A stretch of 64,000 nt of DNA from contig OU452223.1 in NCBI GenBank assembly GCA_911728455.2, positions 1,550,001 through 1,614,000 of the forward strand. Reading direction: 5' to 3'. Each line of letters starts with the position of its first letter. Position 1 is the first letter of the stretch. The notes beneath the pieces were generated by a model. The model did no database searches, was not told where the DNA came from, and worked only from the letters and a program-made list of their open reading frames with translations. This DNA is from Marthasterias glacialis. Lineage: Eukaryota > Echinodermata > Asteroidea > Forcipulatida > Asteriidae. The position numbers and the translations under genes are program-made. Below, piece by piece: positions 11,775-25,553 of the stretch.

Positions 11775-14280
11775 CTATCTCCCAAAGTATTGGCGGGAAA
11801 CTAACAAGTTTGACACTGTTGGAAAGCCCTGCTCATGGGCTTTCCGAAAATACCGGTCTTGGAGCTGTGGGATAAGCAGGGAGGATGCCAGGGACTGCGG
11901 AGTGAGGACACCCTGAAAATGGCCAGTACATACGGCCATGGTGTGTGTACGTGAACAATAGCCAAGGCTGCTACGTGTGTGCTGGACCGAAGCCAGCAAA
12001 AAAAAAAAAAAAAAAAAAAAAAACGCCGAAAAAAGAAGTCGGCAGCGCCACTGCCAATAACTCCAAAAATAATAGGGCTAGAGAGAAATTTCTTGTACCT
12101 GGAGTTAGCTGCCATAGTCCTGCATCCGAAAATTGGGTTTTCCTGGCCAGCCAGGGCCAACTTCCGCCTTGAAACGACCAGGGAGCGGGGCTACTCAGAA
12201 TGCGCTTCAAACGCATGTCTAATGGCACTTTTGTACACGAAGCTGTAACAGAGTGAAAACAAGACTTAGCAACGACTCTATCTCCCAAAGCATTGGCGGG
12301 AAACTAACAAGTTTGACACTGTTGGAAAGCCCTGCTCATGGGCTTTCCGAAAATACCGGTCTTGGAGCTGTGGGATAAACAGGGAGGATGCCAGCGACTG
12401 CGGAGTGAGGACACCCTGAAAATGGCCAGTACATACGGCCATGGTGTGTGTACGTGAACAATAGCCAAGGCTGCTACGTGTGTGCTGGACCGAAGCCAGC
12501 AAAAAAATTAATAAATAAATAAACGCCGAAAAAAGAAGTCGGCAGCGCCACTGCCAATAACTCCAAAAATAATAGGGCTAGAGAAAAATTTCTTGTACCT
12601 GGAGTTAGCTGCCATTGTCCTGCATCCGAAAATCGGGTTTTCCTGGCCAGCCAGGGCCAACTTCCGCCTTGAAACGACCAGGGAGCGGGGCTACTCAGAA
12701 TGCGCTTCAAACGCATGTCTAATGGCACTTTTGTACACGAAGCTGTAACAGAGTGAAAACAAAACTTAGCAACGACTCTATCTCCCAAAGTATTGGCGGG
12801 AAACTAACAAGTTTGACACTGTTGGAAAGCCCTGCTCATGGGCTTTCCGAAAATACCGGTCTTGGAGCTGTGGGATAAGCAGGGAGGATGCCAGGGACTG
12901 CGGAGTGAGGACACCCTGAAAATGGCCAGTACATACGGCCATGGTGTGTGTACGTGAACAATAGCCAAGGCTGCTACGTGTGTGCTGGACCGAAACCAGC
13001 AAAAAAAAAAAAAAAAAAAAAAAACGCCGAAAAAAGAAGTCGGCAGCGCCACTGCCAATAACTCCAAAAATAATAGGGCTAGAGAGAAATTTCTTGTACC
13101 TGGAGTTAGCTGCCATAGTCCTGCATCCGAAAATTGGGTTTTCCTGGCCAGCCAGGGCCAACTTCCGCCTTGAAACGACCAGGGAGCGGGGCTACTCAGA
13201 ATGCGCTTCAAACGCATGTCTAATGGCACTTTTGTACACGAAGCTGTAACAGAGTGAAAACAAGACTTAGCAACGACTCTATCTCCCAAAGCATTGGCGG
13301 GAAACTAACAAGTTTGACACTGTTGGAAAGCCCTGCTCATGGGCTTTCCGAAAATACCGGTCTTGGAGCTGTGGGATAAACAGGGAGGATGCCAGCGACT
13401 GCGGAGTGAGGACACCCTGAAAATGGCCAGTACATACGGCCATGGTGTGTGTACGTGAACAATAGCCAAGGCTGCTACGTGTGTGCTGGACCGAAGCCAG
13501 CAAAAAAATTAATAAATAAATAAACGCCGAAAAAAGAAGTCGGCAGCGCCACTGCCAATAACTCCAAAAATAATAGGGCTAGAGAAAAATTTCTTGTACC
13601 TGGAGTTAGCTGCCATTGTCCTGCATCCGAAAATCGGGTTTTCCTGGCCAGCCAGGGCCAACTTCCGCCTTGAAACGACCAGGGAGCGGGGCTACTCAGA
13701 ATGCGCTTCAAACGCATGTCTAATGGCACTTTTGTACACGAAGCTGTAACAGAGTGAAAACAAAACTTAGCAACGACTCTATCTCCCAAAGTATTGGCGG
13801 GAAACTAACAAGTTTGACACTGTTGGAAAGCCCTGCTCATGGGCTTTCCGAAAATACCGGTCTTGGAGCTGTGGGATAAGCAGGGAGGATGCCAGGGACT
13901 GCGGAGTGAGGACACCCTGAAAATGGCCAGTACATACGGCCATGGTGTGTGTACGTGAACAATAGCCAAGGCTGCTACGTGTGTGCTGGACCGAAGCCAG
14001 CAAAAAAAAAAAAAAAAAAAAAAAAACGCCGAAAAAAGAAGTCGGCAGCGCCACTGCCAATAACTCCAAAAATAATAGGGCTAGAGAGAAATTTCTTGTA
14101 CCTGGAGTTAGCTGCCATAGTCCTGCATCCGAAAATTGGGTTTTCCTGGCCAGCCAGGGCCAACTTCCGCCTTGAAACGACCAGGGAGCGGGGCTACTCA
14201 GAATGCGCTTCAAACGCATGTCTAATGGCACTTTTGTACACGAAGCTGTAACAGAGTGAAAACAAAACTTAGCAACGACT
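11775..14280. repeat. Dimeric higher-order repeat, about 1002-bp period, two and a half copies
   Basis: Poly-A monomers with GGATAAGCAGGG start at 11775, 12778 and 13779. Between them, monomers with CCAAAGCATTGG start at 12278 and 13279. Copies are nearly identical; the visible differences are mostly one or two A in the tract plus single substitutions such as CGAAACCAGC near 12991. Confidence 0.8.
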
Positions 14281-17200
14281 CTATCTCCCAAAGTATTGGC
14301 GGGAAACTAACAAGTTTGACACTGTTGGAAAGCCCTGCTCATGGGCTTTCCGGATATACCGGTCTTGGAGCTGTGTGATAAACAGGGAGGATGCCAGCGA
14401 CTGCGGAGTGAGGACACCCTGAAAATGGCCAGTACATACGGCCATGGTGTGTGTACGTGAACAATAGCCAAGGCTGCTACGTGTGTGCTGGACCGAAGCC
14501 AGAAAAAAAATAAATAAATAAATAAACGCCGAAAAAAGAAGTCGGCAGCGCCACTGCCAATAACTCCAAAAATAATACGGCTAGAGAGAAATTTCTTGTA
14601 CCTGGAGTTAGCTGCCATAGTCCTGCATCCGAAAATCGGGTTTTCCTGGCCAGCCAGGGCCAACTTCCGCCTTGAAACGACCAGGGAGCGGGGCTACTCA
14701 GAATGCGCTTCAAACGTATGTCTAATGGCACTTTTGTACACGAAGCTGTAACAGAGTGAAAACAAGACTTAGCAACGACTCTATCTCCCGCAGTATTGGC
14801 GGGAAACTAACAAGTTTGACACTGTTGGAAAGCCCTGCTCATGGGCTTTCTGAAAATACCGGTCTTGGAGCTGTGGGATAAACAGGGAGGATGCCAGGGA
14901 CTGCGGAGTGAGGACACCCTGAAAATGGCCGGTACATACGGCCATGGTGTGTGTACGTGAACAATAGCCAAGGCTGCTACGTGTGTGCTGGACCGAAGCC
15001 AGCAAAAAAATAAATAAATAAATAAACGCCGAAAAAAGAAGTCGGCAGCGCCACTGCCAATAACTCCAAAAATAATACGGCTAGAGAGAAATTTCTTGTA
15101 CCTGGACTTAGCTGCCATTGTCCTGCATCTGAAAATCGGGTTTTCCTGGCCAGCCAGGGCCAACTTCCGCCTTGAAACGACCAGGGAGCGGGGCTACTCA
15201 GAATGCGCTTCAAACGCATGTCTAATGGCACTTTTGTACACGAAGCTGTAACAGAGTGAAAACAAGACTTAGCAACGACTCTATCTCCCAAAGTATTGGC
15301 GGGAAACTAACAAGTTTGACACTGTTGGAAAGCCCTGCTCATGGGCTTTCCGAAAATACCGGTCTTGGAGCTGTGGGATAAACAGGGAGGATGCCAGCGA
15401 CTGCGGAGTGAGGACACCCTGAAAATGGCCAGTACATACGGCCATGGTGTGTGTACGTGAACAATAGCCAAGGCTGCTACGTGTGTGCTGGACCGAAGCC
15501 AGCAAAAAAATTAATAAATAAATAAACGCCGAAAAAAGAAGTCGGCAGCGCCACTGCCAATAACTCCAAAAATAATAGGGCTAGAGAGAAATTTCTTGTA
15601 CCTGGAGTTAGCTGCCATAGTCCTGCATCCGAAAATTGGGTTTTCCTGGCCAGCCAGGGCCAACTTCCGCCTTGAAACGACCAAGGAGCGGGGCTACTCA
15701 GAATGCTTTTCAAACGCATGTCTAATGGCACTTTTGTACACGAAGCTGTAACAGAGTGAAAACAAGACTTAGCAACGACTCTATCTCCCAAAGTATTGGC
15801 GGGAAACTAACAAGTTTGACACTGTTGGAAAGCCCTGCTCATGGGCTTTCCGAAAATACCGGTCTTGGAGCTGTGGGATAAACAGGGAGGATGCCAGCGA
15901 CTGCGGAGTGAGGACACCCTGAAAATGGCCAGTACATACGGCCATGGTGTGTGTACGTGAACAATAGCCAAGGCTGCTACGTGTGTGCTGGACCGAAGCC
16001 AGCAAAAAAAAAAAAAAAAAAAAAAAAAACGCCGAAAAAAGAAGTCGGCAGCGCCACTGCCAATAACTCCAAAAATAATAGGGCTAGAGAGAAATTTCTT
16101 GTACCTGGAGTTAGCTGCCATAGTCCTGCATCCGAAAATTGGGTTTTCCTGGCCAGCCAGGGCCAACTTCCGCCTTGAAACGACCAGGGAGCGGGGCTAC
16201 TCAGAATGCGCTTCAAACGCATGTCTAATGGCACTTTTGTACACGAAGCTGTAACAGAGTGAAAACAAGACTTAGCAACGACTCTATCTCCCAAAGCATT
16301 GGCGGGAAACTAACAAGTTTGACACTGTTGGAAAGCCCTGCTCATGGGCTTTCCGAAAATACCGGTCTTGGAGCTGTGGGATAAACAGGGAGGATGCCAG
16401 CGACTGCGGAGTGAGGACACCCTGAAAATGGCCAGTACATACGGCCATGGTGTGTGTACGTGAACAATAGCCAAGGCTGCTACGTGTGTGCTGGACCGAA
16501 GCCAGCAAAAAAATTAATAAATAAATAAACGCCGAAAAAAGAAGTCGGCAGCGCCACTGCCAATAACTCCAAAAATAATAGGGCTAGAGAAAAATTTCTT
16601 GTACCTGGAGTTAGCTGCCATTGTCCTGCATCCGAAAATCGGGTTTTCCTGGCCAGCCAGGGCCAACTTCCGCCTTGAAACGACCAGGGAGCGGGGCTAC
16701 TCAGAATGCGCTTCAAACGCATGTCTAATGGCACTTTTGTACACGAAGCTGTAACAGAGTGAAAACAAAACTTAGCAACGACTCTATCTCCCAAAGTATT
16801 GGCGGGAAACTAACAAGTTTGACACTGTTGGAAAGCCCTGCTCATGGGCTTTCCGGATATACCGGTCTTGGAGCTGTGTGATAAACAGGGAGGATGCCAG
16901 CGACTGCGGAGTGAGGACACCCTGAAAATGGCCAGTACATACGGCCATGGTGTGTGTACGTGAACAATAGCCAAGGCTGCTACGTGTGTGCTGGACCGAA
17001 GCCAGAAAAAAAAAAATAAATAAATAAACGCCGAAAAAAGAAGTCGGCAGCGCCACTGCCAATAACTCCAAAAATAATACGGCTAGAGAGAAATTTCTTG
17101 TACCTGGAGTTAGCTGCCATAGTCCTGCATCCGAAAATCGGGTTTTCCTGGCCAGCCAGGGCCAACTTCCGCCTTGAAACGACCAGGGAGCGGGGCTACT

Positions 17201-19782
17201 CAGAATGCGCTTCAAACGCATGTCTAATGGCACTTTTGTACACGAAGCTGTAACAGAGTGAAAACAAGACTTAGCAACGACTCTATCTCCCAAAGCATTG
17301 GCGGGAAACTAACAAGTTTGACACTGTTGGAAAGCCCTGCTCATGGGCTTTCCGAAAATACCGGTCTTGGAGCTGTGGGATAAACAGGGAGGATGCCAGC
17401 GACTGCGGAGTGAGGACACCCTGAAAATGGCCAGTACATACGGCCATGGTGTGTGTACGTGAACAATAGCCAAGGCTGCTACGTGTGTGCTGGACCGAAG
17501 CCAGCAAAAAAATTAATAAATAAATAAACGCCGAAAAAAGAAGTCGGCAGCGCCACTGCCAATAACTCCAAAAATAATAGGGCTAGAGAAAAATTTCTTG
17601 TACCTGGAGTTAGCTGCCATTGTCCTGCATCCGAAAATCGGGTTTTCCTGGCCAGCCAGGGCCAACTTCCGCCTTGAAACGACCAGGGAGCGGGGCTACT
17701 CAGAATGCGCTTCAAACGCATGTCTAATGGCACTTTTGTACACGAAGCTGTAACAGAGTGAAAACAAAACTTAGCAACGACTCTATCTCCCAAAGTATTG
17801 GCGGGAAACTAACAAGTTTGACACTGTTGGAAAGCCCTGCTCATGGGCTTTCCGGATATACCGGTCTTGGAGCTGTGTGATAAACAGGGAGGATGCCAGC
17901 GACTGCGGAGTGAGGACACCCTGAAAATGGCCAGTACATACGGCCATGGTGTGTGTACGTGAACAATAGCCAAGGCTGCTACGTGTGTGCTGGACCGAAG
18001 CCAGAAAAAAAATAAATAAATAAATAAACGCCGAAAAAAGAAGTCGGCAGCGCCACTGCCAATAACTCCAAAAATAATACGGCTAGAGAGAAATTTCTTG
18101 TACCTGGAGTTAGCTGCCATAGTCCTGCATCCGAAAATCGGGTTTTCCTGGCCAGCCAGGGCCAACTTCCGCCTTGAAACGACCAGGGAGCGGGGCTACT
18201 CAGAATGCGCTTCAAACGTATGTCTAATGGCACTTTTGTACACGAAGCTGTAACAGAGTGAAAACAAGACTTAGCAACGACTCTATCTCCCGCAGTATTG
18301 GCGGGAAACTAACAAGTTTGACACTGTTGGAAAGCCCTGCTCATGGGCTTTCTGAAAATACCGGTCTTGGAGCTGTGGGATAAACAGGGAGGATGCCAGG
18401 GACTGCGGAGTGAGGACACCCTGAAAATGGCCGGTACATACGGCCATGGTGTGTGTACGTGAACAATAGCCAAGGCTGCTACGTGTGTGCTGGACCGAAG
18501 CCAGCAAAAAAATAAATAAATAAATAAACGCCGAAAAAAGAAGTCGGCAGCGCCACTGCCAATAACTCCAAAAATAATACGGCTAGAGAGAAATTTCTTG
18601 TACCTGGACTTAGCTGCCATTGTCCTGCATCTGAAAATCGGGTTTTCCTGGCCAGCCAGGGCCAACTTCCGCCTTGAAACGACCAGGGAGCGGGGCTACT
18701 CAGAATGCGCTTCAAACGCATGTCTAATGGCACTTTTGTACACGAAGCTGTAACAGAGTGAAAACAAGACTTAGCAACGACTCTATCTCCCAAAGTATTG
18801 GCGGGAAACTAACAAGTTTGACACTGTTGGAAAGCCCTGCTCATGGGCTTTCCGAAAATACCGGTCTTGGAGCTGTGGGATAAACAGGGAGGATGCCAGC
18901 GACTGCGGAGTGAGGACACCCTGAAAATGGCCAGTACATACGGCCATGGTGTGTGTACGTGAACAATAGCCAAGGCTGCTACGTGTGTGCTGGACCGAAG
19001 CCAGCAAAAAAATTAATAAATAAATAAACGCCGAAAAAAGAAGTCGGCAGCGCCACTGCCAATAACTCCAAAAATAATAGGGCTAGAGAGAAATTTCTTG
19101 TACCTGGAGTTAGCTGCCATAGTCCTGCATCCGAAAATTGGGTTTTCCTGGCCAGCCAGGGCCAACTTCCGCCTTGAAACGACCAAGGAGCGGGGCTACT
19201 CAGAATGCTTTTCAAACGCATGTCTAATGGCACTTTTGTACACGAAGCTGTAACAGAGTGAAAACAAGACTTAGCAACGACTCTATCTCCCAAAGTATTG
19301 GCGGGAAACTAACAAGTTTGACACTGTTGGAAAGCCCTGCTCATGGGCTTTCCGAAAATACCGGTCTTGGAGCTGTGGGATAAACAGGGAGGATGCCAGC
19401 GACTGCGGAGTGAGGACACCCTGAAAATGGCCAGTACATACGGCCATGGTGTGTGTACGTGAACAATAGCCAAGGCTGCTACGTGTGTGCTGGACCGAAG
19501 CCAGCAAAAAAATTAATAAATAAATAAACGCCGAAAAAAGAAGTCGGCAGCGCCACTGCCAATAACTCCAAAAATAATAGGGCTAAAGAAAAATTTCTTG
19601 TACCTGGAGTTAGCTGCCATTGTCCTGCATCCGAAAATCGGGTTTTCCTGGCCAGCCAGGGCCAACTTCCGCCTTGAAACGACCCGGGAGCGGGGCAACT
19701 CAGAATGCGCTTCAAACGCATGTCTAATGGCACTTTTGTACACGAAGCTGTAACAGAGTGAAAACAAAACTTAGCAACGACT
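14281..19782. repeat. Region containing a 1.7-kb block duplicated at 3502-bp offset
   Basis: The block from about 14281 to 16000 reappears at about 17783 to 19500. The succession is: a monomer with CCGGATATACC and CCAGAAAAA, then the CCGC-hairpin monomer (14781 and 18283), then two ordinary monomers. Rare shared marks include CATCTGAAAATC (about 15127 and 18629) and ATGCTTTTC (about 15704 and 19206). The copies part company at the A tract near 16005, which is pure A in one and TAAA-type in the other. Between them lie monomers at 16284, 16784 and 17283. Confidence 0.8.
14786..14804. other. CCGC-subfamily hairpin overlapping the E2F-type motif
   Basis: In this monomer CCCAAAG is replaced by CCCGCAG, so TCCCGC (14786-14791) pairs with GCGGGA (14799-14804) around AGTATTG, a perfect 6-bp stem. 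The right arm lies inside the GCGGGAAA motif, and the left arm creates part of a second, opposite-strand GC-rich half. I find the same element at 5163-5181, 5774-5792, 18288-18306, 22289-22307, 35834-35852, 40849-40867, 44860-44878 and 53787-53805. It nearly always travels with GGGCTTTCTG in the next hairpin. Confidence 0.8.
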
Positions 19783-22700
19783 CTATCTCCCAAAGTATTG
19801 GCGGGAAACTAACAAGTTTGACACTGTTGGAAAGCCCTGCTCATGGGCTTTCCGGATATACCGGTCTTGGAGCTGTGTGATAAACAGGGAGGATGCCAGC
19901 GACTGCGGAGTGAGGACACCCTGAAAATGGCCAGTACATACGGCCATGGTGTGTGTACGTGAACAATAGCCAAGGCTGCTACGTGTGTGCTGGACCGAAG
20001 CCAGAAAAAAAAAAAATAAATAAATAAACGCCGAAAAAAGAAGTCGGCAGCGCCACTGCCAATAACTCCAAAAATAATACGGCTAGAGAGAAATTTCTTG
20101 TACCTGGAGTTAGCTGCCATAGTCCTGCATCCGAAAATCGGGTTTTCCTGGCCAGCCAGGGCCAACTTCCGCCTTGAAACGACCAGGGAGCGGGGCTACT
20201 CAGAATGCGCTTCAAACGCATGTCTAATGGCACTTTTGTACACGAAGCTGTAACAGAGTGAAAACAAGACAGAGCAACGACTCTATCTCCCAAAGTATTG
20301 GCGGGAAACTAACAAGTTTGACACTGTTGGAAAGCCCTGCTCATGGGCTTTCCGAAAATACCTGTCTTGGAGCTGTGGGATAAACAGGGAGGATGCCAGC
20401 GACTGCGGAGTGAGGACACCCTGAAAATGGCCAGTACATACGGCCATGGTGTGTGTACGTGAACAATAGCCAAGGCTGCTACGTGTGTGCTGGACCGAAG
20501 CCAGCAAAAAAATTAATAAATAAATAAACGCCGAAAAAAGAAGTCGGCAGCGCCACTGCCAATAACTCCAAAAATAATAGGGCTAGAGATAAATTTCTTA
20601 TACCTGGAGTTAGCTGCCATTGTCCTGCATCCGAAAATCGGGTTTTCCTGGCCAGCCAGGGCCAACTTCCGCCTTGAAACGACCAGGGAGCGGGGCTACT
20701 CAGAATGCGCTTCAAACGCATGTCTAATGGCACTTTTGTACACGAAGCTGTAACAGAGTGAAAACAAGACTTAGCAACGACTCTATCTCCCAAAGTATTG
20801 GCGGGAAACTAACAAGTTTGACACTGTTGGAAAGCCCTGCTCATGGGCTTTCCGAAAATACCGGTCTTGGAGCTGTGGGATAAGCAGGGAGGATGCCAGG
20901 GACTGCGGAGTGAGGACACCCTGAAAATGGCCAGTACATACGGCCATGGTGTGTGTACGTGAACAATAGCCAAGGCTGCTACGTGTGTGCTGGACCGAAG
21001 CCAGCAAAAAAAAAAAAAAAAAAAAAAAAAACGCCGAAAAAAGAAGTCGGCAGCGCCACTGCCAATAACTCCAAAAATAATAGGGCTAGAGAGAAATTTC
21101 TTGTACCTGGAGTTAGCTGCCATAGTCCTGCATCCGAAAATTGGGTTTTCCTGGCCAGCCAGGGCCAACTTCCGCCTTGAAATGACCAGGGAGCGGGGCT
21201 ACTCAGAATGCGCTTCAAACGCATGTCTAATGGCACTTTTGTACACGAAGCTGTAACAGAGTGAAAACAAGACTTAGCAACGACTCTGTCTCCCAAAGCA
21301 TTGGCGGGAAACTAACAAGTTTGACACTGTTGGAAAGCCCTGCTCATGGGCTTTCCGAAAATACCGGTCTTGGAGCTGTGGGATAAACAGGGAGGATGCC
21401 AGCGACTGCGGAGTGAGGACACCCTGAAAATGGCCAGTACATACGGCCATGGTGTGTGTACGTGAACAATAGCCAAGGCTGCTACGTGTGTGCTGGACCG
21501 AAGCCAGCAAAAAAAATTAATAAATAAATAAACGCCGAAAAAAGAAGTCGGCAGCGCCACTGCCAATAACTCCAAAAATAATAGGGCTAGAGAAAAATTT
21601 CTTGTACCTGGAGTTAGCTGCCATTGTCCTGCATCCGAAAATCGGGTTTTCCTGGCCAGCCAGGGCCAACTTCCGCCTTGAAACGACCAGGGAGCGGGGC
21701 TACTCAGAATGCGCTTCAAACGCATGTCTAATGGCACTTTTGTACACGAAGCTGTAACAGAGTGAAAACAAAACTTAGCAACGACTCTATCTCCCAAAGT
21801 ATTGGCGGGAAACTAACAAGTTTGACACTGTTGGAAAGCCCTGCTCATGGGCTTTCCGGATATACCGGTCTTGGAGCTGTGTGATAAACAGGGAGGATGC
21901 CAGCGACTGCGGAGTGAGGACACCCTGAAAATGGCCAGTACATACGGCCATGGTGTGTGTACGTGAACAATAGCCAAGGCTGCTACGTGTGTGCTGGACC
22001 GAAGCCAGAAAAAAAAAAAAATAAATAAACGCCGAAAAAAGAAGTCGGCAGCGCCACTGCCAATAACTCCAAAAATAATACGGCTAGAGAGAAATTTCTT
22101 GTACCTGGAGTTAGCTGCCATAGTCCTGCATCCGAAAATCGGGTTTTCCTGGCCAGCCAGGGCCAACTTCCGCCTTGAAACGACCAGGGAGCGGGGCTAC
22201 TCAGAATGCGCTTCAAACGTATGTCTAATGGCACTTTTGTACACGAAGCTGTAACAGAGTGAAAACAAGACTTAGCAACGACTCTATCTCCCGCAGTATT
22301 GGCGGGAAACTAACAAGTTTGACACTGTTGGAAAGCCCTGCTCATGGGCTTTCTGAAAATACCGGTCTTGGAGCTGTGGGATAAACAGGGAGGATGCCAG
22401 GGACTGCGGAGTGAGGACACCCTGAAAATGGCCGGTACATACGGCCATGGTGTGTGTACGTGAACAATAGCCAAGGCTGCTACGTGTGTGCTGGACCGAA
22501 GCCAGCAAAAAAATAAATAAATAAATAAACGCCGAAAAAAGAAGTCGGCAGCGCCACTGCCAATAACTCCAAAAATAATACGGCTAGAGAGAAATTTCTT
22601 GTACCTGGACTTAGCTGCCATTGTCCTGCATCCGAAAATCGGGTGTTCCTGGCCAGCCAGGGCCAACTTCCGCCTTGAAACGACCAGGGAGCGGGGCTAC

Positions 22701-22783
22701 TCAGAATGCGCTTCAAACGCATGTCTAATGGCACTTTTGTACACGAAGCTGTAACAGAGTGAAAACAAGACTTAGCAACGACT
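19783..22783. repeat. Mixed block resembling 10.3-12.8 kb and 14.3-15.3 kb
   Basis: Anchors are at about 19783, 20283, 20783, 21286, 21787 and 22284. The 20283-21786 stretch follows 11275-12777 at an offset near 9008 bp, sharing TTCTTATACC, GGATAAGCAGGG with poly-A, and GCATTGG in order. The pair at 21787 and 22284 repeats the CCAGAAAAA plus CCGC-hairpin succession seen at 14281 and 17783. Such long-range reuse of monomer order implies block duplication rather than only monomer-by-monomer exchange. Confidence 0.7.
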
Positions 22784-23787
22784 CTATCTCCCAAAGTATT
22801 GGCGGGAAACTAACAAGTTTGACACTGTTGGAAAGCCCTGCTCATGGGCTTTCCGAAAATACCGGTCTTGGAGCTGTGGGATAAACAGGGAGGATGCCAG
22901 CGACTGCGGAGTGAGGACACCCTGAAAATGGCCAGTACACACGGCCATGGTGTGTGTACGTGAACAATAGCCAAGGCTGCTACGTGTGTGCTGGACCGAA
23001 GCCAGCAAAAAAAAAAAAAAAAAAAAAAAAAACCGCCGAAAAAAGAAGTCGGCAGCGCCACTGCCAATAACTCCAAAAATAATAGGGCTAGAGAGAAATT
23101 TCTTGTACCTGGAGTTAGCTGCCATAGTCCTGCATCCGAAAATTGGGTTTTCCTGGCCAGCCAGGGCCAACTTCCGCCTTGAAACGACCAGGGAGCGGGG
23201 CTACTCAGAATGCGCTTCAAACGCATGTCTAATGGCACTTTTGTACACGAAGCTGTAACAGAGTGAAAACAAGACTTAGCAACGACTCTATCTCCCAAAG
23301 CATTGGCGGGAAACTAACAAGTTTGACACTGTTGGAAAGCCCTGCTCATGGGCTTTCCGAAAATATTGGTCTTGGAGCTGTGGGATAAACAGGGAGGATG
23401 CCAGCGACTGCGGAGTGAGGACACCCTGAAAATGGCCAGTACATACGGCCATGGTGTGTGTACGTGAACAATAGCCAAGGCTGCTACGTGTGTGCTGGAC
23501 CGAAGCCAGCAAAAAAATTAATAAATAAATAAACGCCGAAAAAAGAAGTCGGCAGCGCCACTGCCAATAACTCCAAAAATAATAGGGCTAGAGAGAAATT
23601 TCTTGTACCTGGAGTTAGCTGCCATAGTCCTGCATCCGAAAATTGGGTTTTCCTGGCCAGCCAGGGCCAACTTCCGCCTTGAAACGACCAAGGAGCGGGG
23701 CTACTCAGAATGCGCTTCAAACGCATGTCTAATGGCACTTTTGTACACGAGGCTGTAACAGAGTGAAAACAAGACTTAGCAACGACT
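22784..23787. repeat. Poly-A monomer followed by a TAAA-type monomer
   Basis: The monomer at 22784 has a pure A run ending ACCGCCG, where most copies read ACGCCG. The same mark is found at 27807, 29314 and 30320, and near 7015. The monomer at 23288 carries GCATTGG and the ATATTGGTC variant. Confidence 0.65.
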
Positions 23788-24512
23788 CTATTTCCTAAAG
23801 TATTGGCGGGAAACTAACAAGTTTGACACTGTTGGAAAGCCCTGCTCATGGGCTTTCCGAAATTACCGGTCTTGGAGCTGTGGGATAAACAGGGAGGATG
23901 CCAGCGACTGCGGAGTGAGGACACCCTGAAAATGGCCAGTACATACGGCCATGGTGTGTGTACGTGAACAATAGCCAAGGCTGATACGTGTGTGCTGGAC
24001 CGTAGCCACAAAAAAAAAACAAAAAAAAAAAAAAAAAAACGCCGAAAAAAGAAGTCGGCAGCGCCACTGCCAATAACTCCAAAAATAATAGGGCTAGAGA
24101 GAAATTTCTTGTACCTGGACTTAGCTGCCATTGTCCTGCATCCGAAAATCGGGTTTTCCTGGCCAGCCAGGGCCAACTTCCGCCTTGAAACGACCAGGGA
24201 GCGGGGCTACTCAGAATGCACTTCAAACGCATGTCTAATGGCACTTTTGTACACGAAGCTGTAACAGAGTGAAAACAAGACTTAGCAACGACTCTATCTC
24301 CCAAAGTATTGGCGGGAAACTAACAAGTTTGACACTGTTGGAAAGCCCTGCTCATGGGCTTTCCGAAAATATTGGTCTTGGAGCTGTGGGATAAACAGGG
24401 AGGATGCCAGGGACTGCGGAGTGAGGACACCCTGAAAATGGCCAGTACATACGGCCATGGTGTGTGTACGTGAACAATAGCCAAGGCTGCTACGTGTGTG
24501 CTGGACCGAAGC

Positions 24513-24543
<31 letters not shown>

Positions 24544-25018
24544 CGCCGAAAAAAGAAGTCGGCAGCGCCACTGCCAATAACTCCAAAAATAATAGGGCTA
24601 GAGAGAAATTTCTTGTACCTGGAGTTAGCTGCCATAGTCCTGCATCCGAAAATTGGGTTTTCCTGGCCAGCCAGGGCCAACTTCCGCCTTGAAACGACCA
24701 AGGAGCGGGGCTACTCAGAATGCGCTTCAAACGCATGTCTAATGGCACTTTTGTACACGAGGCTGTAACAGAGTGAAAACAAGACTTAGCAACGACTCTA
24801 TTTCTTAAAGTATTGGCGGGAAACTAACAAGTTTGACACTGTTGGAAAGCCCTGCTCATGGGCTTTCCGAAATTACCGGTCTTGGAGCTGTGGGATAAAC
24901 AGGGAGGATGCCAGCGACTGCGGAGTGAGGACACCCTGAAAATGGCCAGTACATACGGCCATGGTGTGTGTACGTGAACAATAGCCAAGGCTGATACGTG
25001 TGTGCTGGACCGTAGCCA

Positions 25019-25050
<32 letters not shown>

Positions 25051-25522
25051 GCCGAAAAAAGAAGTCGGCAGCGCCACTGCCAATAACTCCAAAAATAATA
25101 GGGCTAGAGAGAAATTTCTTGTACCTGGACTTAGCTGCCATTGTCCTGCATCCGAAAATCGGGTTTTCCTGGCCAGCCAGGGCCAACTTCCGCCTTGAAA
25201 CGACCAGGGAGCGGGGCTACTCAGAATGCACTTCAAACGCATGTCTAATGGCACTTTTGTACACGAAGCTGTAACAGAGTGAAAACAAGACTTAGCAACG
25301 ACTCTATCTCCCAAAGTATTGGCGGGAAACTAACAAGTTTGACACTGTTGGAAAGCCCTGCTCATGGGCTTTCCGAAAATATCGGTCTTGGAGCTGTGGG
25401 ATAAACAGGGAGGATGCCAGGGACTGCGGAGTGAGGACACCCTGAAAATGGCCAGTACATACGGCCATGGTGTGTGTACGTGAACAATAGCCAAGGCTGC
25501 TACGTGTGTGCTGGACCGAAGC

Positions 25523-25553
<31 letters not shown>

